Notes: generated from the sequence alone by a model not told the origin. A stretch of 33,629 bases of DNA from Sphingomonas azotifigens NBRC 15497 (GCF_002091475.1 NZ_BCTR01000065.1:1-33629), one strand, 5' to 3'; positions 17,416 to 24,564 are shown, counted from the first letter of the stretch. Numbers and translations are program-made.

Positions 17416-17946
17416 ATGAAGCTGAACGAACTCAACGACAACCAGGGCGCCCGTCATCGCCGCATGCGCATCGGCCGTGGTATCGGCTCGGGCAAGGGCA
17501 AGACCGGCGGCCGCGGCGTCAAGGGTCAGAAGAGCCGCGAAGGCGTCTCGATCAAGGGCTTCGAGGGCGGTCAGATGCCGCTCCACATGCGTCTGCCGAA
17601 GCGTGGCTTCAACAACATCTTCGCCAAGGACTATGCCGAGGTGAACCTGGGCGAGATCCAGAAGGCTGTCGATTCGGGCAAGCTGACCGGCACCGACATC
17701 GATCACGCCGCGCTGAAGGCCGCTGGCCTGGCTCGTGGCGGCAAGGACGGCGTCCGTCTGCTCGGCAAGGGCTCGCTCACCGCGAAGCTGAACTTCACCG
17801 TCGCCGGCGTCTCCGCCGGTGCGCGTGAGGCGGTCGAGAAGGCCGGTGGCTCGGTCACCGTGCCGGAGATCGTTCCGGCCGCCGAGAAGCACAAGGCGAA
17901 GCACCGCACGGCCCAGGCCGCTGCCAAGGCCGCCAAGCAGGGCTGA
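17416..17946 (+). CDS. rplO: 50S ribosomal protein L15
   Basis: L15 is a late 50S assembly protein. The 176-residue product (E. coli 144) has MKLNELNDNQGARHRRMRIG, RGIGSGKGKTGGRGVKGQKS and GFEGGQMPLHMRLPKRGFNN, then an Ala/Lys-rich C-terminal extension (about 155-176). The ribosome binding site is weak. It is normally directly after rpmD, but here 2.6 kb of unrelated genes lie between. A 320-nt gap separates it from secY. Confidence 0.97.
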   Translation: MKLNELNDNQGARHRRMRIGRGIGSGKGKTGGRGVKGQKSREGVSIKGFEGGQMPLHMRLPKRGFNNIFAKDYAEVNLGEIQKAVDSGKLTGTDIDHAALKAAGLARGGKDGVRLLGKGSLTAKLNFTVAGVSAGAREAVEKAGGSVTVPEIVPAAEKHKAKHRTAQAAAKAAKQG

Positions 17947-18035
17947 CGAAACGCGAAGGCGGGGCTCCCAAGGCTCCGCCTTCCTTCGTGCTGGGCCTGG
18001 TGCGCGTCGCTGAAGACGCTGCTTCCCCCAGGCCC

Positions 18036-18129
18036 GTCATCCCGGCGAACGCCGGGATCCATTCGCCACTCCGTCATGGCGGGCGCCGCGCCGATGACCC
18101 CAATGGATTCCGGCTTTCGCCGGAATGAC
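18036..18129. repeat. Paired REP-like element, copy 1
   Basis: Left arm 18036-18071 contains the hairpin TCCCGGCG-AA-CGCCGGGA and ends ATCCATTCGCCACTC. Right arm 18102-18129 is an inverted version (AATGGATTCCGGC ... GCCGGAATGAC). The two arms face each other around a 30-nt spacer, as in BIME elements. The left arm matches 20895-20930 at 35 of 36 positions; the single difference is in the hairpin loop. Confidence 0.85.
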
Positions 18130-18185
18130 TCGGGTTTGGGCGAAGGTCGGGGCAGGTGCCGGTTTCTTTCGGCGCCCGCAGCCAT

Positions 18186-18213
18186 TAGACAAGCCGCGCA
18201 CAACCCCTATATG
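18186..18213 (+). promoter_or_regulatory. Candidate promoter for secY-adk
   Basis: TAGACA (18186-18191) and TATATG (18208-18213) with 16-bp spacing match five and four of six consensus bases. It lies 54 nt upstream of the secY ATG, downstream of the repeat, and would let secY and adk be expressed independently of the ribosomal protein genes. Confidence 0.5.
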
Positions 18214-18266
18214 CGACTCCGCAGGGCGGGGGAGCGCCCGTCACTTATCCGGGACGAAGATACGAA

Positions 18267-19631
18267 ATGGCATCCGCAGCCGACCAGCTGGCCTCCAGCA
18301 TCAATCTGGCGAAGTTCAGCAAGGCCACCGACCTCAAGAAGCGCCTGTGGTTCACCCTCGGCGCGCTGATCGTCTTCCGCATGCTGAGCTATGTGCCGCT
18401 GCCGGGCATCGACCCGACCGCGCTTGGCCTGCTCGCGCAGCAGACCCAGGGCGGCGTGCTCGACTTCTTCAACAACTTCACCGGCGGCGCGCTGTCGCGC
18501 ATGTCGATCGTGGCGATGGGCGTGATGCCCTACATCACCGCGTCGATCGTCGTGCAGCTGGCGACCTCGCTGTCGCCGCAGCTCAACGCGATCAAGAAGG
18601 AAGGCGAGAGCGGCCGCAAGCGGCTGAACCAGTATACCCGCTACGGCACCGTGCTGCTCACCTGCGTGCAGGGCTATTTCCTGGTGCAGGGCCTCGAGGC
18701 CGCCGGCGCCGCCAAGGGCCTGAGCCCGGTGGTCGAGCCGGGCCTGGCCTTCACCCTCACCGCCGTGGTCAGCCTCGTCGGCGGCACGATGTTCCTGATG
18801 TGGATCGGTGAGCAGATCACCAGCCGCGGCATCGGCAACGGCATCTCGCTGATCATCATGGCCGGCATCGTCGCCCGCCTGCCCGTCACGCTCGTGCAGC
18901 TGTTCGAGAGCGGCCGCTCGGGCTCGATCGATCCGCTGCGCCTGATCTTCGTGATCGTCGGCGTCGCGCTGCTCGTGCTGTTCATCTGCTTCATGGAGCG
19001 CGCCCAGCGCCGCATCCTGATCCAGTATCCGAAGCGCCAGACCGCGCGCGGCGTCCAGGCCGAGCGCAGCCACCTGCCGCTCAAGCTCAACACCGCCGGC
19101 GTGATCCCGCCGATCTTCGCCTCGTCGCTGCTGCTGCTGCCGCTGACCATCACCCAGTTCGCCGGGCAGGCGACGAGCGGCGACAGCTGGTGGGGCGACC
19201 TGATCGCGAACCTCAACATCTGGCTGCGCCACGGCTCGCCGATCTACATGTCGCTGTACGCCGCGGGCATCATCTTCTTCTCGTTCTTCTACACCGCGGT
19301 GGTCTTCAACCCGGAGGAGACCGCGGACAATCTGAAGCGCTATGGCGGGTTCATCCCGGGCATCCGTCCGGGCAAGAACACCGAGCTGTATTTCGACTAT
19401 GTGCTGACCCGCATCACCGTGATCGGTGCAGCCTATCTGACCATCATCTGCCTGGTCCCGGAATGGGCGTTCTCCGCGATGAGCATCCCGTTCCTGATGG
19501 GCGGCACTAGCCTTCTCATCGTCGTCAACGTAACCATGGATACGGTGACGCAGATCCAGTCGCACCTGCTGGCCCACCAGTATGGCGACTTGATCAAGAA
19601 GGCGAAGCTCAAGGGCGGCCGCGCCCGCTGA
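18267..19631 (+). CDS. secY: Preprotein translocase subunit SecY
   Basis: SecY is the inner-membrane channel of the Sec translocon. 454 residues (E. coli 443) with about ten membrane segments. The first is preceded by LKKRLWFTLGALIVFRMLSY; plug and pore regions include the AQQTQGGVLDFFNNFTGGAL stretch. Conserved cytoplasmic loops have RRILIQYPKRQ and GFIPGIRPGKNT. ATG 18267 follows a REP-containing intergenic region with its own candidate promoter. It lies 28 nt before adk and is probably cotranscribed with it. Confidence 0.98.
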   Translation: MASAADQLASSINLAKFSKATDLKKRLWFTLGALIVFRMLSYVPLPGIDPTALGLLAQQTQGGVLDFFNNFTGGALSRMSIVAMGVMPYITASIVVQLATSLSPQLNAIKKEGESGRKRLNQYTRYGTVLLTCVQGYFLVQGLEAAGAAKGLSPVVEPGLAFTLTAVVSLVGGTMFLMWIGEQITSRGIGNGISLIIMAGIVARLPVTLVQLFESGRSGSIDPLRLIFVIVGVALLVLFICFMERAQRRILIQYPKRQTARGVQAERSHLPLKLNTAGVIPPIFASSLLLLPLTITQFAGQATSGDSWWGDLIANLNIWLRHGSPIYMSLYAAGIIFFSFFYTAVVFNPEETADNLKRYGGFIPGIRPGKNTELYFDYVLTRITVIGAAYLTIICLVPEWAFSAMSIPFLMGGTSLLIVVNVTMDTVTQIQSHLLAHQYGDLIKKAKLKGGRAR

Positions 19632-19659
19632 GGCGCGGCGGCGTTAGGGGAGGTACCTG

Positions 19660-20313
19660 TTGAATATCATCCTGTTGGGTCCGCCGGGGGCCGGTAAGGG
19701 CACCCAGGCAAAGCGTCTCGAAACCGAGCGCGGCATGGTGCAGCTGTCCACCGGCGACATGCTGCGCGCCGCGGTGAAGGCGGGAACGCCCACGGGCCTG
19801 AAGGCCAAGGCAGTAATGGAGGCGGGCGAGCTCGTCTCCGACGACATCGTCTCGGGCATCATCGGCGAGCGGCTCGACATGGCCGATACCGCAAAGGGCG
19901 CGATCTTCGACGGCTATCCGCGCACCTATGCGCAGGCCGAATCGCTCGACGCGCTGCTCTCCGAGCGGGGCCGCAAGCTCGATTATGTGATCGAGCTGCT
20001 GGTCAACGAAGAGGCGCTGGTCGACCGCGTCGAGGGCCGCTTCACCTGCGCCAAGTGCGGCGAGGGCTATCACGACAAGTACAAGCTGCCCAAGGTGGAC
20101 GGCGTGTGCGACGTGTGCGGCTCGACCGAGTTCAAGCGCCGGCCCGACGACAATGCCGAGACAGTGCGCACCCGCATGGCGGAATATCGCGCCAAGACGG
20201 CGCCGATCCTGCCCTTCTACGAGGAGAAGGGGCTGGTCCGGCGAGTCGACGGCATGGCCGATATCGACGAAGTGACGCGGCAGATTGCCGCGGTGCTCGA
20301 CGGGCAGGGATAA
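19660..20313 (+). CDS. adk: Adenylate kinase with zinc-type LID domain, TTG start
   Basis: Converts ATP + AMP to 2 ADP in the cytoplasm. 217 residues: P-loop GPPGAGKGT (7-15), LSTGDMLRAA (AMP site), and FDGYPRTYAQAE. The LID carries C-X2-C-X16-C-X2-C (CAKC ... CDVC), the structural zinc site found in many Gram-positive and some proteobacterial enzymes. The start is TTG at 19660, supported by GGGGAGG at 19647-19653 and by the conserved MNIILLGPPG N-terminus; no in-frame ATG or GTG precedes it sensibly. It follows secY, as in many bacteria. Confidence 0.97.
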   Translation: MNIILLGPPGAGKGTQAKRLETERGMVQLSTGDMLRAAVKAGTPTGLKAKAVMEAGELVSDDIVSGIIGERLDMADTAKGAIFDGYPRTYAQAESLDALLSERGRKLDYVIELLVNEEALVDRVEGRFTCAKCGEGYHDKYKLPKVDGVCDVCGSTEFKRRPDDNAETVRTRMAEYRAKTAPILPFYEEKGLVRRVDGMADIDEVTRQIAAVLDGQG

Positions 20314-20316
20314 CGG

Positions 20317-20345
20317 AAAGGGCGGGGGAGACCCCGCCCTTTTTT
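20317..20345 (+). terminator. Intrinsic terminator after adk
   Basis: GGGCGGGG (20320-20327), loop GAGA, CCCCGCCC (20332-20339), then T6 (20340-20345), with AAA on the 5' flank. A strong canonical terminator four bases after the adk stop; it ends the secY-adk transcript. Confidence 0.92.
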
Positions 20346-20411
20346 GATTCTGAAGGGGCTTGGGCCGCTTCCGCCTCAGTTGCGGACATCGAGACGCATA
20401 GCTACCAAGTT

Positions 20412-20879
20412 GTGGTGGACGACGAGCATATAGCAGCTTTCGAAGGGACCAACGGTTCGTTGCGGATCGGGGTCGAGCGCTATCAGTTCCCAGACATCGT
20501 AGATGACGAATGGGACTCGAACTGGCTTATTGTGTCAGGCGAAGCTGATCTCGACGGAAGGTCGTGGTCTTTTCGAGAGCCGTGCCTCACCACGTTCGAG
20601 GTTGAGCATCTTGCTGACTGGCTCGATCGCGTAGTTGCCGGCCAAGCAGCACAACCGATTTGTGGGTTCACTGAACCTCATCTCGAGTTCGAACGCATCT
20701 CGGACGAGGCAGTGAGGATCTCGTTTTGGTTGGAGGCCTTGCCGCATTGGGCAAAGCCGGACAGCGATCTTGGCGACATCGGCTTCGAGGTGCCGATCAA
20801 CGACGCGCTTTCGACGACCGCGACCTGCCTCCGAAGCATACTTTCGCGGTTTCCGATCCGAGCGCCGAACGACCGCTAA
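20412..20879 (+). CDS. Orphan WapI-like immunity protein (possibly 5'-truncated)
   Basis: An open frame of about 155 residues with a good fit to the WapI immunity family: an N-terminal beta sheet, then SFREPCLTTFEVEHLADWL, CGFTEPHLEFERIS, RISFWLEALPHW and a final LSRFPIR. Immunity proteins of this family neutralise toxins of contact-dependent or Rhs/WapA-like systems. There is no ATG; only GTG codons at 20412 and 20415 offer a start, without a ribosome binding site, and the frame stays open upstream to the terminator. Base composition is less GC-rich than its neighbours (about 53% over 20401-20460). No toxin gene is adjacent. It may be a decayed or horizontally gained remnant. Confidence 0.45.
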   Translation: MVDDEHIAAFEGTNGSLRIGVERYQFPDIVDDEWDSNWLIVSGEADLDGRSWSFREPCLTTFEVEHLADWLDRVVAGQAAQPICGFTEPHLEFERISDEAVRISFWLEALPHWAKPDSDLGDIGFEVPINDALSTTATCLRSILSRFPIRAPNDR

Positions 20880-20894
20880 CCACCACAAACCACC

Positions 20895-20989
20895 GTCATC
20901 CCGGCGAAAGCCGGGATCCATTCGCCACTCGGTTGCAGCAAAAGCCGATAGCGAGGCCCCAATGGACCCCGGCTTTCGCCGGGGTGACG
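20895..20989. repeat. Paired REP-like element, copy 2
   Basis: Left arm 20895-20930 (hairpin TCCCGGCG-AA-AGCCGGGA type, tail ATCCATTCGCCACTC) and inverted right arm 20962-20989 (AATGGACCCCGGC ... GCCGGGGTGAC), with a 31-nt spacer. It is nearly identical to the copy between rplO and secY in the left arm and lies directly after the immunity-like gene. Confidence 0.85.
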
Positions 20990-21086
20990 ATATGAGGGAG
21001 GGCATGCGTTCTTATCCTTGCGACTTGGTATCAGCGTCCCCCTATCCGAAACGGGACGCGCTTCGCCCCGCACCCCCTCGCCGCGC

Positions 21087-21115
21087 TTGGCCTGCCGGGA
21101 ACCTTGCTATATAAG
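21087..21115 (+). promoter_or_regulatory. Candidate upstream promoter of the alpha operon
   Basis: TTGGCC (21087-21092) and TATAAG (21110-21115) are spaced by 17 bp. The -10 element is strong (five of six). Confidence 0.45.
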
Positions 21116-21146
21116 GAGGGTTCAGCATTTTCCGGCTCCGCGGCGC

Positions 21147-21175
21147 TTGACAGTTCGCCTGCGGACCCGTATCTC
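21147..21175 (+). promoter_or_regulatory. Candidate main promoter of the alpha operon
   Basis: A perfect -35 TTGACA (21147-21152) and TATCTC (21170-21175) with a 17-bp spacer. Transcripts would have a leader of about 125 nt before rpsM. In E. coli the alpha leader is a pseudoknot bound by S4; no equivalent was recognised by eye, and rpsD is not present in this cluster. Confidence 0.55.
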
Positions 21176-21307
21176 GCCCAACTTCCGGAACAGTAGATTA
21201 CGGCGGCGCTCCTTGCGTGCGTCGTGCCGCTGCATTTCGGAAGGCAACGCTACGAGATGGGGCGCCGCTGCCATGCAGTGCCTCGTGGAGCTGGGAGAAT
21301 ATATTTC

Positions 21308-21676
21308 ATGGCACGTATTGCGGGTGTTAACATCCCGACCAACAAGCGCGTCGTTATCGCGCTGCAGTATATCCACGGCATCGGCCCCGCAAAGGCCAAG
21401 GAACTGACCACCCAGCTCGGCATCGCGCCGGAGCGCCGCGTGCAGGACCTCAGCGACCAGGAAGTGCTGCAGATCCGCGAAGCGATCGACGCCGGCTACA
21501 CCGTGGAAGGTGATCTTCGTCGCCAGGTGGCGATGAACATCAAGCGCCTGATGGACCTGGCCTGCTATCGCGGCCTGCGTCACCGCAAGGGCCTGCCGGT
21601 CCGCGGCCAGCGCACGCACACCAATGCGCGCACCCGCAAGGGCAAGGCCAAGCCGATCGCCGGCAAGAAGAAGTAA
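21308..21676 (+). CDS. rpsM: 30S ribosomal protein S13
   Basis: S13 bridges the 30S head to the 50S and touches P-site tRNA. 122 residues: MARIAGVNIPTNKRVVIALQ, YIHGIGPAKAKE and the basic C-terminal RHRKGLPVRGQRTHTNARTR. ATG 21308 has GGGAGA at 21293-21298; an in-frame ATG at 21224 would add residues absent from the family. First gene of the alpha operon. There is no rpmJ before it. Confidence 0.98.
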   Translation: MARIAGVNIPTNKRVVIALQYIHGIGPAKAKELTTQLGIAPERRVQDLSDQEVLQIREAIDAGYTVEGDLRRQVAMNIKRLMDLACYRGLRHRKGLPVRGQRTHTNARTRKGKAKPIAGKKK

Positions 21677-21755
21677 GCAGCGCTTCCCAGCGCGCACTTC
21701 TTCCCCCGAGGCCCCGCGCCTCCAGGCACCAAGCTTCTAGGTCAGGAAATTCCAA

Positions 21756-22145
21756 ATGGCACGTGAACCGCAGCGTATTCGCCGTCGCGAACGCAAGAAC
21801 ATCACCGCCGGCGTCGCGCATGTGAACGCCAGCTTCAACAACACCATGATCACCATCACCGACGCGCAGGGCAACGCGATCAGCTGGTCGTCGGCCGGCA
21901 TGATGGGCTTCAAGGGCTCGCGCAAGTCGACCCCGTACGCCGCCCAGGTCGCCGCCGAGGACGCCGGCCGCAAGGCCGCCGAGCACGGCGTTCGCACCCT
22001 CGAGGTCGAAGTCAAGGGTCCGGGTTCGGGCCGCGAGTCGGCGCTCCGCGCGTTGCAGGCGGTCGGCTTCCAGATCACCTCGATCCGGGACGTGACGGCG
22101 ATCCCGCACAACGGTGTGCGTCCCTCGAAGCGCCGTCGCGTCTGA
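21756..22145 (+). CDS. rpsK: 30S ribosomal protein S11
   Basis: S11 lines the mRNA exit region of the 30S platform. 129 residues, the E. coli length: NITAGVAHVNASFNNTMITI, SSAGMMGFKGSRKSTPYAAQ, KGPGSGRESALRAL and the terminal VRPSKRRRV. ATG 21756 follows AGGA (21743-21746). It is separated from rpoA by 99 nt that contain an 11-bp hairpin. Confidence 0.98.
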   Translation: MAREPQRIRRRERKNITAGVAHVNASFNNTMITITDAQGNAISWSSAGMMGFKGSRKSTPYAAQVAAEDAGRKAAEHGVRTLEVEVKGPGSGRESALRALQAVGFQITSIRDVTAIPHNGVRPSKRRRV

Positions 22146-22159
22146 TACGTCCTGCTTGC

Positions 22160-22187
22160 ACCGCGGGCCCTGAGGCGGGTCCGCGGT
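22160..22187 (+). promoter_or_regulatory. Hairpin between rpsK and rpoA
   Basis: ACCGCGG (22160-22166) pairs with CCGCGGT (22181-22187), extended by G22167-U22180 and CCC/GGG (22168-22170/22177-22179) around loop TGAGGC. CTGC (22152-22155) and GCAG (22191-22194) can extend the base. No T run follows, so attenuation, processing or decay protection is more likely than termination. Confidence 0.5.
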
Positions 22188-22244
22188 CTTGCAGTAAATA
22201 CCTGGCGGGGAATGCCTCTTCCCTGCCCAACATGAGGAAAGCCC

Positions 22245-23312
22245 GTGTCGGTCAACGCTAAGAACTGGCAGGAACTCAAGAAGCCCAACGGCCTCGAGAA
22301 GAAGCCCGGTGGCGATCCCAAGCGGAAGTCGACGTTCGTCGCTGAGCCGCTGGAGCGGGGCTTCGGCCTCACCCTCGGCAACGCGCTGCGTCGCGTGCTG
22401 CTGTCGTCGCTGCAGGGCGCGGCAGTCACCTCGATCAAGATCGAGAACGTGCTGCACGAATTCTCGTCGCTCGCCGGCGTGCGCGAGGACGTGACCGACA
22501 TCGTCCTCAACGTGAAGCAGATCGCGCTCAAGATGCAGGGCGAAGGCCCGAAGCGTCTCCAGCTGTCGGCCACCGGCCCGGCGGAAGTGAAGGCGGGCGA
22601 CATCGCGGTTTCGGGCGACATCGAAGTGATGAACCCCGAGCTGGTGATCTGCCACCTCGACGACGGCGCGACCCTGAACATGGAACTGACCGCGGACGTA
22701 GGTAAGGGCTATGTGCCCGCTACCGCGAACCGCCCGGCCGATGCGCCGATCGGTCTGATCCCGGTCGATGCGCTGTTCAGCCCGGTCCGTCAGGTCTCGT
22801 ACAAGGTCGAGAACACCCGCGTCGGCCAGGAGCTCGATTATGACAAGCTCACGCTGACCGTCGAGACCGACGGCACGGTGACCCCGGACGATGCGCTGGC
22901 CTATGCCGCGCGCATTCTCCAGGACCAGCTGGCGCTGTTCGTGCACTTCGACGATTCGTCGATCACCCGGGCAGCCCCGGTCGGCATGGCGCCGGCAGCG
23001 GCACCGGCGGAAGGTGGCGCGGGCGATGCCGCGCAGATCAACCGCTATCTGCTCAAGAAGGTCGACGAGCTCGAGCTTTCGGTCCGCTCGGCCAACTGCC
23101 TCAAGAACGACAACATCATCTATATCGGCGATCTGGTCCAGAAGACCGAAGCCGAGATGCTGCGCACGCCGAATTTCGGCCGCAAGTCGCTCAACGAGAT
23201 CAAGGAAGTCCTCTCCAGCATGGGCCTGCGCCTGGGCATGGAAATCCCGGGCTGGCCGCCCGAGAACATCGAGGAAATGGCCAAGAAGCTTGAACAGGAG
23301 ATCATGGGCTGA
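22245..23312 (+). CDS. rpoA: DNA-directed RNA polymerase subunit alpha
   Basis: Alpha dimerises to nucleate RNA polymerase assembly, and its C-terminal domain binds UP elements and activators. 355 residues (E. coli 329). The N-terminus has the alphaproteobacterial extension MSVNAKNWQELKKPN before FVAEPLERGFGLTLGNALRR. A linker rich in Ala, Pro and Gly lies near 246-265. The C-terminal domain has SVRSANCLKNDNIIYIGDLV and TPNFGRKSLNEIKEVL, with the Arg, Asn and Lys residues that contact DNA in E. coli conserved. The start is GTG 22245 with GAGGAA at 22234-22239. Confidence 0.98.
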   Translation: MSVNAKNWQELKKPNGLEKKPGGDPKRKSTFVAEPLERGFGLTLGNALRRVLLSSLQGAAVTSIKIENVLHEFSSLAGVREDVTDIVLNVKQIALKMQGEGPKRLQLSATGPAEVKAGDIAVSGDIEVMNPELVICHLDDGATLNMELTADVGKGYVPATANRPADAPIGLIPVDALFSPVRQVSYKVENTRVGQELDYDKLTLTVETDGTVTPDDALAYAARILQDQLALFVHFDDSSITRAAPVGMAPAAAPAEGGAGDAAQINRYLLKKVDELELSVRSANCLKNDNIIYIGDLVQKTEAEMLRTPNFGRKSLNEIKEVLSSMGLRLGMEIPGWPPENIEEMAKKLEQEIMG

Positions 23313-23322
23313 TGGTCCATTC

Positions 23323-23486
23323 CTCCCCCGGCGGTGCCGGGGGAGGGGGAGCATTCGCGCAGCGAATGGTGGAGGGGCGCCGCGGCAAGCGGCGATCGGC
23401 TTCCTCCAGACACTGCACCGGCCTTCGGCCGGCCCCTCCACCACCGCCGTTGGCGGTGGTCCCCCTCCCCGAGACGAGCTCGGGGA
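23323..23486. repeat. Mosaic hairpin-rich repeat between rpoA and rplQ
   Basis: At least six stem-loops in series. These are 23323-23332/23336-23345 (CTCCCCCGGC/GCCGGGGGAG), 23352-23358/23362-23368 (CATTCGC/GCGAATG), CGCCGC/GCGGCG at 23378-23394, CCGGCC/GGCCGG near 23419-23433, CCACCGCC/GGCGGTGG near 23440-23460, and CTCCCC/GGGGAG near 23464-23487. The outer C-rich and G-rich blocks are inverted relative to each other. This looks like a dispersed non-coding element of sphingomonads. The rpoA-rplQ gap is 261 nt. Confidence 0.8.
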
Positions 23487-23573
23487 GGATTTTAGGCAAA
23501 GGGCAGCCGCCTCGAGTGCTGCCTGGCTGGGGGTACCGTCAAACGGCCCCCTGACGAACGAAAGGAAGATACC

Positions 23574-23996
23574 ATGCGTCATCGTTATGGCGGTCGTAAG
23601 CTGCAGCGTACCTCGGCCCATCGCGCGGCTCTGTTCCGCAACATGTCGGCCGCGCTGATCAAGCACGAGCAGATCACCACCACCGTCGCCAAGGCGAAGG
23701 AACTGCGTCCCTACGTCGAGAAGCTGATCACCCTCGCCAAGAAGGGTGGCCTGTCGAACCGGCGTCTGGCGCACGCCCGCCTGCTGGACGACGCCCAGTT
23801 GGTGAAGCTGTTCGACGTGCTGGCCGCGCGTTACGCCGATCGCAACGGCGGCTACACCCGCATCATCAAGGCCGGCATCCGCGCCTCGGACGCCTCGCCG
23901 ATGGCGATCATCGAGTTCGTCGATCGCGACGTCTCGGCCAAGGGCCAGGATTCGGGTCCGGTGATCTCGGACGAGGATTTCGACGAAGCCGCCTGA
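23574..23996 (+). CDS. rplQ: 50S ribosomal protein L17
   Basis: 140 residues (E. coli 127): MRHRYGGRKLQRTSAHRAAL, FRNMSAALIKHEQITTTVAK, AKELRPYVEKLITLAKKG and GGYTRIIKAGIRASDASPMA. It has an acidic C-terminal tail (ISDEDFDEAA). ATG 23574 follows GAAAGGAAG. Last gene of the alpha operon, placed after a repeat insertion and before a strong terminator. Confidence 0.98.
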   Translation: MRHRYGGRKLQRTSAHRAALFRNMSAALIKHEQITTTVAKAKELRPYVEKLITLAKKGGLSNRRLAHARLLDDAQLVKLFDVLAARYADRNGGYTRIIKAGIRASDASPMAIIEFVDRDVSAKGQDSGPVISDEDFDEAA

Positions 23997-24024
23997 TCGG
24001 CGCTTCGTTCGGATCGAACAAGGG

Positions 24025-24055
24025 AAGGGCGGTCGCAGCAGCGGCCGCCCTTTTT
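24025..24055 (+). terminator. Intrinsic terminator after rplQ
   Basis: AAGGGCGG (24025-24032) pairs with CCGCCCTT (24045-24052). The stem continues through a T-G pair and CGC/GCG to loop AGCA, and T5 (24051-24055) follows. It closes the alpha operon. Confidence 0.9.
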
Positions 24056-24385
24056 CTTGTCCTTCGCGCATTGGCGTGAGAATGACGGCGCTTGAGATCG
24101 AAGGGCAGCATTCCCGCAAAGCGTTCGTCATTCCCGCGAAGGCGGGAATCCATTTGCCTATTCGCTTGGGGAAAGAACCGCGGCATCAGCGGCAATGGAT
24201 CCCCGCCTTCGCGGGGATGACAACCTAGTTTGGCCGTCTACGCATCGGGAGGAGGACGGGACGCCCCCAGTTTTCCTTCCTCCCCACGAAGATTCGTTTC
24301 GCTGGCAATTCCGCCGCGCCACCCCATCTCCGCGCCCGAACAAACAAGGGTGCGCTGCCCCGCCTGGCAGCGCTGGAGAACTACC
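24056..24385. other. Intergenic region with a third REP-like pair
   Basis: Between the rplQ terminator and the small gene at 24386. It holds the REP-like pair at 24127-24221 and about 160 nt beyond it in which I see no supported feature. Confidence 0.6.
24127..24221. repeat. Paired REP-like element, copy 3 (divergent subtype)
   Basis: Left arm 24127-24154 (GTCATTCCCGCGAA then GGCGGGAATCCATT) and inverted right arm 24194-24221 (AATGGATCCCCGCC then TTCGCGGGGATGAC). It has the same GTCAT...CCATT / AATGG...ATGAC architecture and spacing as the copies at 18036 and 20895, but with a CCCGC stem. Confidence 0.8.
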
Positions 24386-24514
24386 ATGTCTCGCAAGTCC
24401 AAACGGGTGCGCCGCAGTGCGCCGCTCGATGTCGGTGCGTGGATCACCGCGCTGCTGGCGCTGTCGCCGCTCGCCGCCTTTGCCTGGGCGATCGGCTTGA
24501 CCGGTCTGGCTTGA
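24386..24514 (+). CDS. Tiny predicted membrane protein (42 aa)
   Basis: ATG 24386 with GGAGAA at 24375-24380 opens a 42-codon frame: a basic N-terminus (MSRKSKRVRRSAPLD) followed by a hydrophobic helix of about 23 residues (VGAWITALLALSPLAAFAWA). The positive-inside pattern and ribosome binding site support a real single-pass inner-membrane peptide. No known family recognised. It precedes the S9 peptidase gene by 50 nt and could share its transcript. Confidence 0.5.
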   Translation: MSRKSKRVRRSAPLDVGAWITALLALSPLAAFAWAIGLTGLA

Positions 24515-24564
24515 GGCCGGCGGCGGGGCTGCCTAGGGTGGGCGCATTCTGAGGGAGCCCTTGA

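Larger units (their letters stand above)
17947..18266. other. rplO-secY intergenic region: hairpin, REP-like pair, secY promoter
   Basis: The region starts with an imperfect hairpin (17955-17962/17976-17983) without a T run that may slow transcription. A paired REP-like element follows (18036-18129), then a promoter-like sequence (18186-18213). No coding sequence is convincing here. Confidence 0.6.

Noticed and set aside
21540..24131. 863-codon open frame on the minus strand
   Set aside because: It runs antisense to rpsM, rpsK, rpoA and rplQ and shows the low-complexity Arg/Asp/Leu composition typical of a codon-bias shadow in high-GC DNA.
18036..24221. CRISPR array from the recurring hairpin repeats
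   Set aside because: The copies are kilobases apart, palindromic in pairs and without regular spacers.
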